A DNA stretch of 36,655 nucleotides, taken from NCBI GenBank assembly GCA_964348795.1, contig CAYGDY010000017.1, forward strand, positions 1 through 36,655, read 5' to 3'. This document shows positions 8,564 to 16,361 of the stretch, piece by piece. The notes under the pieces are model-generated. The model made no database searches. It had not been told where the DNA came from and was given only the letters and a program-made list of their open reading frames with translations. A program made the translations under genes and the position numbers. Source of the stretch: JADLAT01 sp964348795. GTDB lineage: Bacteria; Pseudomonadota; Alphaproteobacteria; Micavibrionales; Micavibrionaceae. Position 1 is the stretch's first letter. Each line of letters begins with the position of its first letter.

Positions 8564-10204
8564 TTACATATTCGAGTAATTTGGTCCATCCCCACCTTGC
8601 GGTGTGGTCCATGTAATATTCTGGTAGGGGTCCTTGATATCACAGGTTTTGCAATGCACGCAATTTTGCGCATTGATCTGGAATTTGGGATCACCGTTTT
8701 CATCTTTGACAAACTCGTAAACCCCTGCGGGACAATATCGCTGAGAGGGGCCGTCATACTCCGCCAGTTCCCGCGCCGTGGGCAAGGCGGGGTCCGCGAG
8801 TGTCAGGTGGCAGGGCTGGTTTTCCGCATGATGGGTATTGGAAAAGGAAACGGATGTCAGGCGGTCAAACGTCAAAATGCCGTCCGGTTTGGGATAGGAG
8901 ACGGGTTTGCAATCCCGCGCTTTTTTGAGGGTGCTGTGATCGGCATGGTGTTTCAGGGTCCATGGCGACAATCCCAGCGTCATTGTTTCATAGGCCGCAT
9001 TGAGAAGTCCGCCCCAGAGTCCCCACCGGAAACCGGCACGGATATTGCGCACGGCTTTGAGTTCTTTCATCAACCACGAGGTTTTGAGCCTTTCGGGGTA
9101 GGTGGTACATTCCAGTGCGAAGGACTCTGGTTGCCTGCTCAGAAGCTCTGCGAGCGCTTCACCCGCCAGCATGCCGGATTTCATGGCTGTATGGTTGCCC
9201 TTGATTTTGGGGACGTTTAAAAATCCGGCGCAATCCCCGATAAAAAGCCCCCCTGCAAAGGTCAGTTTGGGTAAGGACTGATAGCCGCCCTCGACAATGG
9301 TGCGGGCGCCGTACGCAATTCTGCGTCCTCCGGTAAAAAGATCACGGATTGCAGGGTGGGTCTTAAAGCGTTGCATTTCTTCATAGGGCGAAAGATAGGG
9401 GTTTTGGTAATCCAGTCCTGTGACAAACCCCACAGAGACGAGATTGTTTTCCATGTGATAGATCCATGAACCGCCATAGGTTCTGGGATCAAGAGGCCAT
9501 CCAATAGTGTGCAGGGTTTTGCCTTTTTGGTGTCTGGAGGGGTCGACTTCCCAGATTTCCTTGATTCCAAGCCCGTAGGTCTGTGGTGATTTTCCCGCCC
9601 GCAAATCATATTTCCGGATCAGGCTTTTTGTCAGCGCGCCGTGGCACCCTTCAGCAAAAACAGTTTGGCGGGCATGGAGTTCCATGCCTGCTGTGAAGTC
9701 GGCTGTTTTGGCGCCTGTTTTATCCCGTCCCATATCGCCTGTGGCTATGCCCAGGACTGCACCGCTCTGGTTGTACAGAATTTCTGCCGCACAAAAGCCC
9801 GGAAAAATTTCCACGCCGAGCTGTTCAGCTTGCATGGCCAGCCAGCGCGCCAGCGCACCCAGAGAAATAATATAGTTTCCCTTGTTATGCATGTGAGGTG
9901 GTGTCGGCAGGTGAAAGGCTTTTCGCGGCGTTAAAAAGACAAAGGAATCTTGCGTGGCCTGTGTAATCAGTGGGGCATCCCTCGTGCGCCAGTCGGGAAT
10001 CAGTTCATCAAGGGCCCGTGGCTCGAACACCGCGCCGGAGAGCAGATGGGCGCCCACTTCGGCGCCTTTTTCAATCACACAGACTGATAAGGCAGGACTG
10101 ACCTGTTTAAGCCGGATGGCACAGGACAAGCCCGCAGGCCCTGCACCTACAATCACCACGTCATAGGTCATGGTTTCCCTGTCGGCGCGTATGGGGTCTG
10201 GCAT
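8564..10204 (-). CDS. Electron transfer flavoprotein-ubiquinone oxidoreductase
   Basis: Membrane-peripheral FAD and [4Fe-4S] enzyme that passes electrons from reduced ETF (fatty-acid and amino-acid oxidation) to ubiquinone. 546 aa, family length. The FAD site YDVVIVGAGPAGLSCAIRL is at the N-terminus, with a second dinucleotide-binding stretch LTFAGGLFIGDCAGFLNVPK in the middle. The C-terminal ferredoxin-like cluster ligands are C in RYCPAGVYEF and NCVHCKTCDIKDP. The tail GGDGPNYSNM is typical. The ATG at 10204 has GAAGGA upstream; a second in-frame ATG lies 11 codons on. First gene of a three-gene unit with the TPR protein and ispE. No etfAB is in view. Confidence 0.96.
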   Translation of the reverse strand: MPDPIRADRETMTYDVVIVGAGPAGLSCAIRLKQVSPALSVCVIEKGAEVGAHLLSGAVFEPRALDELIPDWRTRDAPLITQATQDSFVFLTPRKAFHLPTPPHMHNKGNYIISLGALARWLAMQAEQLGVEIFPGFCAAEILYNQSGAVLGIATGDMGRDKTGAKTADFTAGMELHARQTVFAEGCHGALTKSLIRKYDLRAGKSPQTYGLGIKEIWEVDPSRHQKGKTLHTIGWPLDPRTYGGSWIYHMENNLVSVGFVTGLDYQNPYLSPYEEMQRFKTHPAIRDLFTGGRRIAYGARTIVEGGYQSLPKLTFAGGLFIGDCAGFLNVPKIKGNHTAMKSGMLAGEALAELLSRQPESFALECTTYPERLKTSWLMKELKAVRNIRAGFRWGLWGGLLNAAYETMTLGLSPWTLKHHADHSTLKKARDCKPVSYPKPDGILTFDRLTSVSFSNTHHAENQPCHLTLADPALPTARELAEYDGPSQRYCPAGVYEFVKDENGDPKFQINAQNCVHCKTCDIKDPYQNITWTTPQGGDGPNYSNM

Positions 10205-10249
10205 GATAAAACAGTTTCCTTCTTCGGGCGGATAACGCTACACTCTCCC

Positions 10250-10255
10250 ATTATA
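10250..10255 (-). promoter_or_regulatory. Extended -10 element for the ETF-QO operon
   Basis: On the minus strand TGC precedes a perfect TATAAT (10255-10250), an extended -10 motif. No good -35 is seen at normal distance, which extended -10 promoters tolerate. Transcription would start near 10243, about 40 bases before the ATG. It lies in the 82-bp divergent gap shared with the DNA glycosylase gene. Confidence 0.45.
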
Positions 10256-10286
10256 GCAGAAAACCGGACAATCTTTTGAGAGGAAA

Positions 10287-11108
10287 ATGCACGCTGTACA
10301 AAAAGCCATGTCGGGGGCCTTGCAATGGTATCTGGAACAAGGGGTCACCGATGTTCTGATGCCGGAGGCGCGGGACAGGTTGGCCGTGCCGGAAGTCCCG
10401 TCCCTGCCGATTTCCCAGGAAAGACCGTTTTTTCAGGATTCTATCGTGCAGAAGGTCCCTGCGCCCCTTGTCAGTCCTTCCCATACGCGGGAAGAGGCTG
10501 AAGCCTTGGCATCCGGCGCCCAGAGTCTGGAAGCGTTGAGGGTCTGTATTGCCCAGTTTGAGGGGCTGGCGTTGAAAAAAACGGCCATGAATCTGGTCTT
10601 TTCAGATGGAAATCCGCAGAGCGCTGTCATGGTGATCGGGGATATCCCTGCGGCGGAAGACGACAGGGCCGGTATACCCTTTCAAGGAGCGGGCGGCGTA
10701 TTGCTGGATGCGATTTTGGCTTCGATTGGTCTGGACAGAAAAGCCGGAGAACCCGAAAAAGGAGCCTATCTGACGAATGTGTTAAACTGGCGGCCGCCCG
10801 GGGGGCGCAGTCCGTTGGTGGGAGAGATTGAAGCCAGTTTGCCGTTTGTGCGCCGGCATATTGGCCTTGTCCGTCCTAAAATCCTTTTGCTGTGTGGTGA
10901 AGTCGTGACCAAAAGCCTTTTGGGGGGGGGCGAAAGTTTTTCAAAGGTTCGCCATGCATGGCATGTGTATAGCGGGTCTGATTTCGGGGGATTTGAAATA
11001 CCCGCGCTTGTGACCTATCATCCTGCTTATCTGCTCCATACACCCGAGAAAAAGCGGGCAGTTTGGGGTGATATGCTCTCCTTGAGACAGCGTCTGGCGA
11101 CTGGATGA
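10287..11108 (+). CDS. Uracil-DNA glycosylase, family 4-like, Fe-S cysteines absent
   Basis: Base-excision repair enzyme, 273 aa with a non-conserved N-terminal extension of about 85 residues. Family motifs are NLVFSDGNP, motif 1-like VIGDIPAAEDDRAGIPFQG, YLTNVLNWRPPGGRSP and the C-terminal TYHPAYLL with the catalytic-loop histidine. Canonical family-4 enzymes bind a [4Fe-4S] cluster through four cysteines. By motif alignment all four are replaced here: Phe and Leu in the FEGLALK stretch, Trp in NWRPP, and Ser in EIEASLPF. The gene is divergent from ETF-QO and stands alone. Family membership is well supported; loss of the cluster is read from motif spacing, not from a structural model. Confidence 0.85.
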   Translation: MHAVQKAMSGALQWYLEQGVTDVLMPEARDRLAVPEVPSLPISQERPFFQDSIVQKVPAPLVSPSHTREEAEALASGAQSLEALRVCIAQFEGLALKKTAMNLVFSDGNPQSAVMVIGDIPAAEDDRAGIPFQGAGGVLLDAILASIGLDRKAGEPEKGAYLTNVLNWRPPGGRSPLVGEIEASLPFVRRHIGLVRPKILLLCGEVVTKSLLGGGESFSKVRHAWHVYSGSDFGGFEIPALVTYHPAYLLHTPEKKRAVWGDMLSLRQRLATG

Positions 11109-11186
11109 GGCTATATGGCGTAAAGATCCTGAGAATTCAAGGTGGCAGAAAGGGCAAGGTGTGGCCTGCGTTTCCGAATAAGAAAA

Positions 11187-11261
11187 TGGAGCGAGTGAAG
11201 GGATTCGAACCCTCGACCCCAACCTTGGCAAGGTTGTGCTCTACCCCTGAGCTACACTCGC
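11187..11261 (-). tRNA. tRNA-Gly (anticodon GCC)
   Basis: A complete 75-base cloverleaf on the minus strand: acceptor GCGAGTG/CACTCGC, D stem GCTC/GAGC, anticodon stem CAACC/GGTTG with loop TTGCCAA (anticodon GCC), and T arm with TTCGAAT. The discriminator base is T and the CCA end is encoded (11189-11187). Confidence 0.97.
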
Positions 11262-11297
11262 GTTCCTCTGGCGTTCCTTTGGAACAGGATTTAAAGA

Positions 11298-11325
11298 CTT
11301 ATAGAGATTTTCAAACCTAAAGCAA
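11298..11325 (-). promoter_or_regulatory. Predicted promoter of tRNA-Gly
   Basis: Minus-strand TTGCTT (11325-11320), a 16-base spacer and TATAAG (11303-11298) lie about 30 bases upstream of the mature tRNA 5' end. The short leader holds a perfect small hairpin, GTTCC TTT GGAAC (11273-11285), just ahead of the RNase P cut site. The rest of the 11262-11407 gap shows no gene. Confidence 0.4.
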
Positions 11326-11407
11326 GTACAAAATGAACAAGATGTTTTGAAAAGCTTTTTGCCCTTATGTGCGGTTTGGTTTTTAGGCCATACGCGCAGG
11401 GTATCCC

Positions 11408-12079
11408 TCAGGAAATTGGGCCTTTAAACCCCGTGGCGACCAGATATTGTTCGGCGCTGTCTTTCCTGCTGGCGGGGGGTTTGACGTGGCGGATTTTATC
11501 AAACCGTTTGTTCATCTGGGCGATCAGTGTGTTTTGCGCGCCTCCCTGAAAAACCTTGGCCACAAAAGCGCCGTCCGGCCGCAAGACCTCGCAGGCAAAC
11601 TCATATGCGGCCTCGACCACAGCCATAATCCGCAGGTGATCGGTTTGTTTGTGGCCAATGGTATTGGGGGCCATGTCGGACAGGACCAGATCGGCCAGCC
11701 CGTCGGCGTGAGAGTGGCGGATCATGTTTTTGAGAGTTTCCGGCGCGGTGTCTTCCATAAAATCCATCTGGATAAAATCCACATCGGCTATTTCATCCAT
11801 AGCCAGCAGGTCTATGGCAATCACTTTGCACCCCTTATGCGTGGCGACCTGACACCAGCCCCCCGGGGCCGCGCCCAGATCCACAACAACCATGCCCGCC
11901 TTCAGGAGGGAGAGTTTTTCATCCAGCTCCAGTAGCTTGAAGGCCGCCCGTCCCCGATACCCCTCCTGCTGGGCTTTGTTGACGTAAGGGTCATTGAGTT
12001 GTCTCTGGAGCCAGCGGGTTGAGCCAATTTTACGGCCCTTGGCGGTTTTGACGCGGGATTTGGGTTTGTTGCGGCTCAT
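11408..12079 (-). CDS. rlmE: 23S rRNA (uridine-2'-O)-methyltransferase RlmE (FtsJ/RrmJ)
   Basis: SAM-dependent enzyme that 2'-O-methylates a uridine in the A-loop of 23S rRNA on the 50S subunit. 223 aa. The SAM site is VVDLGAAPGGWCQVA. The catalytic K-D-K-E set is visible: AFKLLE, LSDMAPNTIGHKQTDH, AKVFQGG and SAEQYLVATGFKG. The basic N-terminus (SRNKPKSRVKTAKGRK) suits RNA binding. The ATG follows the stop of a small membrane-protein gene by four bases, so they share a transcript. The ppx gene often found beside rlmE in related bacteria is absent here. Confidence 0.95.
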   Translation of the reverse strand: MSRNKPKSRVKTAKGRKIGSTRWLQRQLNDPYVNKAQQEGYRGRAAFKLLELDEKLSLLKAGMVVVDLGAAPGGWCQVATHKGCKVIAIDLLAMDEIADVDFIQMDFMEDTAPETLKNMIRHSHADGLADLVLSDMAPNTIGHKQTDHLRIMAVVEAAYEFACEVLRPDGAFVAKVFQGGAQNTLIAQMNKRFDKIRHVKPPASRKDSAEQYLVATGFKGPIS

Positions 12080-12083
12080 TATG

Positions 12084-12428
12084 TTACAGCACCATCAAAA
12101 AAAGCGACAGGAACAGCGCCATAAAAAACAAGGAGACAGATGTTCCGATCAGGATAATGCCTCTGGCATAAGGGGAAAACAGGGCAATGGCAAGATAAAT
12201 CAGGTAAATCCCATTATAAACAGCCAAAGCACGGGATTGTACACTGTAGTGCGTGAGCCCTAAAAATCCGAATGTATAGCCGGTGGATTCAATCAGTTCT
12301 ACGGCCAGACGCATCATAAGCATATTGGACAGAAAAAAAGCAAAAACCCAGAGTTTCTGGTCTGTGCGGACCGTAAGAAACGCCAAGGGTAGCCACAAAA
12401 AATCAAGCCATTGGAGGAGGGGTGTCAT
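12084..12428 (-). CDS. Small integral membrane protein of unknown function
   Basis: 114 aa from the ATG at 12428 (MTPLLQWLDFLW). Nearly all of it is hydrophobic, with about four transmembrane helices, the last being a phenylalanine/leucine-rich segment ending at the C-terminus. No catalytic motif is visible and I do not recognise the family. It ends four bases before rlmE, which suggests co-transcription. The reading frame stays open far upstream, antisense to the M48 peptidase gene, but only this last part has the composition of a membrane protein and a sensible start. The ribosome site is weak. Confidence 0.6.
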   Translation of the reverse strand: MTPLLQWLDFLWLPLAFLTVRTDQKLWVFAFFLSNMLMMRLAVELIESTGYTFGFLGLTHYSVQSRALAVYNGIYLIYLAIALFSPYARGIILIGTSVSLFFMALFLSLFLMVL

Positions 12429-12566
12429 GTGTGTGTTTTTCTGTCGGGCGTATGGTATATGTCGGGGAATGCGGGTATATAAAGAGCAGATAAGATTTTT
12501 TTGAAAGACCGCTCGATAATGCCATGCTTTTTGCAACATACCAAAAGAAAGATACTTTTCAACAGT

Positions 12567-13916
12567 ATGAAAGGATATGTTTTTTTTTGGTTTTTGACCG
12601 GTTTTTTGTGTTGTGCATTGCCGCAAGTGATAAAGGCCGAGGGCCCGGCGCCCCAGATTATTCGGGATGCCGAGATTGAAACGGTTTTGCATGCATGGGC
12701 TGTGCCTGTCCAGAAGGCCGCAGGCATCGGGAATTTTGATATCGTGCTGGTTCAAAGTCCCCAGATCAATGCGTTTGTAGCGGGTGGCAAGAACATTTTT
12801 ATCTATACAGGGCTCATTGATAAAACGGACGGGCCGGATGAAATTCTGGGCGTGATGGCCCATGAAATGGGGCATATCGCGGGGGGGCACCTGATTTCCA
12901 ACCGTTCGGCGATGGAGCGCGCTTCGTACGAGAGCATTCTGGCCGCTGTCCTTGGGATCGGGGCCGCCGTTGTCACAGGGGAAGGACAGGCGGCGCAGGC
13001 CATTATACTGGGTGGAAACAGTATGGCGGAGCGCGGGTTTCTGGCTCACAGCCGTGTGAACGAGGCCAGTGCGGATCAGGCAGCCTTCCGCTTTTTGGAA
13101 GGGGCACATTTGAGCGCCAAGGGACTTGCAACTTTTCTGGAGAAACTGGAATCGGAAGAGATTTTGCCCTCTACCCAGCAAAGTGAATACATGCGGACCC
13201 ACCCTATTACCCGTAACCGTGTTTCGGCGGTGGAAACATTGGTGGGGTCTTCGGCTTTTTCCGGTGCATCCCTTTCGCCGGCCTGGAAAGAACAACATGC
13301 TCGCATCAAGGCCAAATTGACGGGTTTTCTGGCGCCACAACAAGTGGCCTGGACGTATGATGAACGGGACGATTCCGTTGCGGCCTGTTATGCCAGAGCT
13401 ATAGCCGCCTACCGGCTCAGTGATGTTGAAAGTGCCTTGCGGCAGGCGGAGAGTTTGATCAAGAGGGAGCCACAAAACCCGTATTTTCAGGAATTGAAGG
13501 GGCAGATGCTGGTGGAATTTGGGCGTGTACTGGAAGCCATACCATACTATAAAAAATCTGTGGGGCTTTCTCCCGATTCGGCTTTGTTGCGGATTGCCTT
13601 GGCGCATGCCCTGATTGAAGGCAATGGTCCCAAAAATCAGTTGGAAGAAGCCATTCCGCACCTGAAGCGCGCGCTTCAGGCAGAGCCTCGGGCGCCGCGT
13701 GTGCACCGTTTGCTGGCAACGGCGTACGGACGGCTGGGGCAGGAACAGATGGCCCGACTGGAACTGGCCGAGGAAGCGGTGTTGCAAATGAAAATAGAGT
13801 ATGCAAAAGATCAGGCTGGAAATATCCTCAAACAGGCCAAACAGGGCGGGCCGGAATGGGTCAAGGCGCGGGATATTCTCAGCCAGATTGCCATCCTTGA
13901 GCGTGACAAAAATTGA
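12567..13916 (+). CDS. Periplasmic M48 zinc metalloprotease with TPR domain (BepA/YfgC-like)
   Basis: 449 aa from ATG 12567, giving a classic signal peptide (KGYVFFWFLTGFLCCALPQVIKA). The zinc site is HEMGH (H99 and H103), with the third ligand E166 in NEASADQAAFRFL, typical of M48. The C-terminal 200 residues are TPR repeats, the layout of BepA, which handles outer-membrane protein assembly and degradation. Upstream in-frame starts exist (ATG 12519, TTG 12501) and none has a strong ribosome site, so the start is uncertain. It heads a same-strand run into the cytochrome oxidase assembly genes, 25 bp before the CoxF-like gene. A role in quality control there is possible but not shown. Confidence 0.88.
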   Translation: MKGYVFFWFLTGFLCCALPQVIKAEGPAPQIIRDAEIETVLHAWAVPVQKAAGIGNFDIVLVQSPQINAFVAGGKNIFIYTGLIDKTDGPDEILGVMAHEMGHIAGGHLISNRSAMERASYESILAAVLGIGAAVVTGEGQAAQAIILGGNSMAERGFLAHSRVNEASADQAAFRFLEGAHLSAKGLATFLEKLESEEILPSTQQSEYMRTHPITRNRVSAVETLVGSSAFSGASLSPAWKEQHARIKAKLTGFLAPQQVAWTYDERDDSVAACYARAIAAYRLSDVESALRQAESLIKREPQNPYFQELKGQMLVEFGRVLEAIPYYKKSVGLSPDSALLRIALAHALIEGNGPKNQLEEAIPHLKRALQAEPRAPRVHRLLATAYGRLGQEQMARLELAEEAVLQMKIEYAKDQAGNILKQAKQGGPEWVKARDILSQIAILERDKN

Positions 13917-13941
13917 ATATTTCATAAATAAGGAAAACGGT

Positions 13942-14070
13942 ATGAAACCCTTTCACCATAGTGAAGTTCACAGAAAGAAGATCAAGAAAAACATGGCGGT
14001 GCTTTCCATTGTGTTCGGGCTGTGTGCCCTGATCTGGGTTGTAAGTATGATAAAGATGTCTGGCGGTTGA
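13942..14070 (+). CDS. CoxF-like small membrane protein of the cytochrome oxidase cluster
   Basis: 42 aa. A basic N-terminus (HRKKIKKN) is followed by one transmembrane helix ending WVVSMIKMSGG. Alphaproteobacterial cytochrome c oxidase operons carry a similarly tiny protein (CoxF) between ctaB and ctaG, with a basic head and a helix ending in a similar 'VVTIVK' pattern. Position and pattern match here. AAGGA lies 8 bases before the ATG. Because it is so short, the assignment rests on context as much as on sequence. Confidence 0.65.
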   Translation: MKPFHHSEVHRKKIKKNMAVLSIVFGLCALIWVVSMIKMSGG

Positions 14071-14134
14071 TTGCCGTCCGGCCCTGTTGTACAATCAGGG
14101 CAGGCCTGCTGTGTTTTTTCAGAAAGTGTTTGTG

Positions 14135-14782
14135 ATGTATCGTATTTTCGTTTTTTTAGGTCTGCTGTTGTGTGTGTGGTCTCCGGTTTCCGCGCAGGCA
14201 GGAGATGTCGTGGCGTGTGGCGCGCCGGCGCCGGCGGCGTTACCCACCGAAGAGCAAAATTACTGTGACATATATCAAAGGCAATTGACCTACCGTCAAA
14301 TATCGATTGACCAGACTGTCCTGTTGAAAGAGCGTCAGGAGCGCTTTCCGGCTTTACAGGAGCAGGCTTATCAGAAATATCTTCAGAATATTGATACGTT
14401 GAATGAAAAACGCGGTGCGGAATTCGAGGACGCGGCCGAAGAAGCCAAGGAAAAAAAGAAAGAGGTGGCGTTGACCTCGGGCGCGGAGGCTGTGGCTGAT
14501 GCGGGGGGATCTGGTACGGATCACCCCGAGGAGGACGGGGTGATGCTGGATGATACCGCGCTTGAAGTATTGCAGGCGATAGAGGAAGATCCTTCTGCCT
14601 CCCACCCCGCAAAAATGCCTGAGCCAAAACAGATTTCCTCCCCTGAAAAAACAGGAGAGACTCCAGAATTTCCTGCACCTCAAAATGCGGGAGACCTCCC
14701 AAAAGTCCGGCAAACCAAGGCTCTTCTGGAGACAGGGGAACAGTCGGAGACAGAGCCTCCTGCCGACACAGCAAAACCGTAA
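14135..14782 (+). CDS. Unrecognised secreted Glu/Ala/Pro-rich protein within the cox assembly cluster
   Basis: 215 aa from ATG 14135. The signal peptide is MYRIFVFLGLLLCVWSPVSAQA, and its cysteine is not in a lipobox. The mature part begins with two cysteines, C28 and C44, separated by 15 residues and able to form a disulfide. It continues with a helical, possibly coiled-coil region rich in Gln, Glu and Lys (about residues 48-110), then a low-complexity acidic, proline-rich tail to the end. I do not recognise a family. It lies between the CoxF-like gene and ctaG (9 bp before ctaG), a place where related genomes have nothing, so an oxidase-assembly accessory role is conceivable but unproven. 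Confidence 0.65.
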   Translation: MYRIFVFLGLLLCVWSPVSAQAGDVVACGAPAPAALPTEEQNYCDIYQRQLTYRQISIDQTVLLKERQERFPALQEQAYQKYLQNIDTLNEKRGAEFEDAAEEAKEKKKEVALTSGAEAVADAGGSGTDHPEEDGVMLDDTALEVLQAIEEDPSASHPAKMPEPKQISSPEKTGETPEFPAPQNAGDLPKVRQTKALLETGEQSETEPPADTAKP

Positions 14783-14791
14783 AGACATCCT

Positions 14792-15391
14792 ATGACACGC
14801 CATGACACGGACCCTGTGACGGTCGCTCGCCGGAATGCGCGGGTTGGGTTGGCCATCCTTGCGCTTGTTTTTGTTATGGCAGGTCTGTCCTATGCGGCGG
14901 TCCCCCTGTATAGTCTGTTTTGCAAGACGACCGGATTTGGCGGGACAACGCAGGTTTCAAAGAGTCTACCGGATCATGTTGTGGAGCGGTCGGTTCGCAT
15001 TCGCTTCAATACCGATACGGATCCGCATTTGCCCTGGGATTTCAGGCCGGAGCGTTCCGAAATTTCTGTGAAGCTGGGGCAAAAGGGTTTGATTGTATTT
15101 CTGGCCTATAACAAGAGCGCAGAATCTATAACGGGCACGGCCGTGTATAATGTGACCCCCCCCAAGGCTGGAAAATATTTCAACAAGATTCAATGTTTTT
15201 GTTTTTCGGAACAAACACTTGCGGCGGGACAAAGGGTTTCCATGCCTGTGGTGTTTTATGTTGATCCAGCCCTGCAGAACGATCCTAATATGGCAGATGT
15301 AAAGAGTATTACCCTCTCCTACACGTTTTTTAAGGCAGACACCAAAGCCCTTGAAAAGGCAATCGAGGGCTTTTCCAATGTGCCAGAATAA
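14792..15391 (+). CDS. ctaG: Cytochrome c oxidase assembly protein CtaG/Cox11
   Basis: Inner-membrane copper chaperone that delivers Cu to the CuB site of oxidase subunit I. 199 aa with a single N-terminal transmembrane helix (about residues 17-38, GLAILALVFVMAGLSYAAVPLY) and a periplasmic Ig-like domain. The copper motif IQCFCF (C135, C137) and the downstream MPVVFYVDP are the Cox11 signature. The conserved membrane-proximal cysteine in LFCKTTGFGG is also present. It is followed by ctaE after 55 bp. Oxidase subunits I and II and CtaB are not in the window. Confidence 0.97.
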   Translation: MTRHDTDPVTVARRNARVGLAILALVFVMAGLSYAAVPLYSLFCKTTGFGGTTQVSKSLPDHVVERSVRIRFNTDTDPHLPWDFRPERSEISVKLGQKGLIVFLAYNKSAESITGTAVYNVTPPKAGKYFNKIQCFCFSEQTLAAGQRVSMPVVFYVDPALQNDPNMADVKSITLSYTFFKADTKALEKAIEGFSNVPE

Positions 15392-15446
15392 GGTATACGT
15401 AAGAGACGTATTGAATATTTTTTCTTTTGAATGATCTGAAGGACCC

Positions 15447-16361
15447 ATGGCACATCATATTGAATATAGTACGACTGGAAAGCCCCACCCTTACCACCTT
15501 GTGCGTCCCAGCATCTGGCCGTTGGTCAGTGCCTTTGCCGGCGGGCTTTTTGCCACCATGATGCTCCTGTATTTCCCGGGATATAGGGCCGCACTGGAAA
15601 CCCAGCCCTTTGCCCCGCCTTTTCCATGGGGACCCTTGCTGGGTGTGCTTTCCATCATGGTGTGCATGTTTTTCTGGTGGAAGGATGTGGTCTATGAGTC
15701 TGTTGTTGAGCACGCCCATACGAAAATTGCCGAAACTGGATTGCGTCTGGGAATGGCGCTGTTTATCACCTCCGAGGTGATGTTCTTTTTTGCCTTTTTC
15801 TGGGCGTTTTTTGCCTCTTCCCTGTTTCCCACTGTGGCGATCGGGTATCAGTGGCCGCCCGCCAATATCCACACAGTCGAGGCGTTTGGCCTGCCGTTTT
15901 TAATGACGATGATTTTGCTTCTTTCGGGGTGTACGGTGACTTGGGCGCACCATGCCATTCGTGAAGGGCATCAGGCCGATGGTGTGAAGGCGCTTGGGCT
16001 GTCGGCGTTTCTCGGATTTTCGTTTTTATGTTTTCAGGTGTATGAATATGCGCATGCCCATTTCGGGTTTACGGAAGGGATCTATCCTTCGACATTCTAC
16101 ATGGCGACGGGTTTTCACGGGTTCCACGTTTTTGTCGGGATGGTGTTTCTGGTCGTGTGCTGGATTCGGGCCGCCAAGGGGCACTTTACGCCCGACCGGC
16201 ATTTCGGGTTTGAGGCCGCCGCATGGTACTGGCATTTTGTAGATGTCGTGTGGCTGTTCCTGTTCGTTGCGGTCTACTGGTGGGGTGGCGATATCGGGGT
16301 GGATCATTCTGCCCTGCATCCTCCGGTTGAGGGTCTAGAGTCGGCTGGCGGTGAACATTGA
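15447..16361 (+). CDS. ctaE: Cytochrome c oxidase subunit III
   Basis: Integral membrane subunit of the aa3-type respiratory oxidase, 304 aa with seven transmembrane helices. Characteristic stretches are HPYHLVRPSIWPL at the N-terminus, SEVMFFFAFFWAFFASSL with the carboxylate conserved in subunit III, TWAHHAIREG, GFHGFHVFVG, and the closing HFVDVVWLFLFVAVYWWG. It lies between Cox11 and the DUF983/SURF1 genes, the normal alphaproteobacterial order. The stop overlaps the next gene by 11 bases if that gene starts at its GTG. Confidence 0.97.
   Translation: MAHHIEYSTTGKPHPYHLVRPSIWPLVSAFAGGLFATMMLLYFPGYRAALETQPFAPPFPWGPLLGVLSIMVCMFFWWKDVVYESVVEHAHTKIAETGLRLGMALFITSEVMFFFAFFWAFFASSLFPTVAIGYQWPPANIHTVEAFGLPFLMTMILLLSGCTVTWAHHAIREGHQADGVKALGLSAFLGFSFLCFQVYEYAHAHFGFTEGIYPSTFYMATGFHGFHVFVGMVFLVVCWIRAAKGHFTPDRHFGFEAAAWYWHFVDVVWLFLFVAVYWWGGDIGVDHSALHPPVEGLESAGGEH

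Noticed and set aside
12429..13925. Upstream extension of the small membrane-protein frame to 613 codons
   Set aside because: The upper 500 codons are antisense to the well-supported M48 protease gene and have no protein-like features; only the last 114 codons look like a membrane protein.
13968..14774. 268-codon minus-strand frame opposite the unknown secreted protein
   Set aside because: Proline/arginine-rich composition typical of an antisense shadow. The plus-strand frame has a proper signal peptide and start. I kept the plus strand, though neither has a known family.
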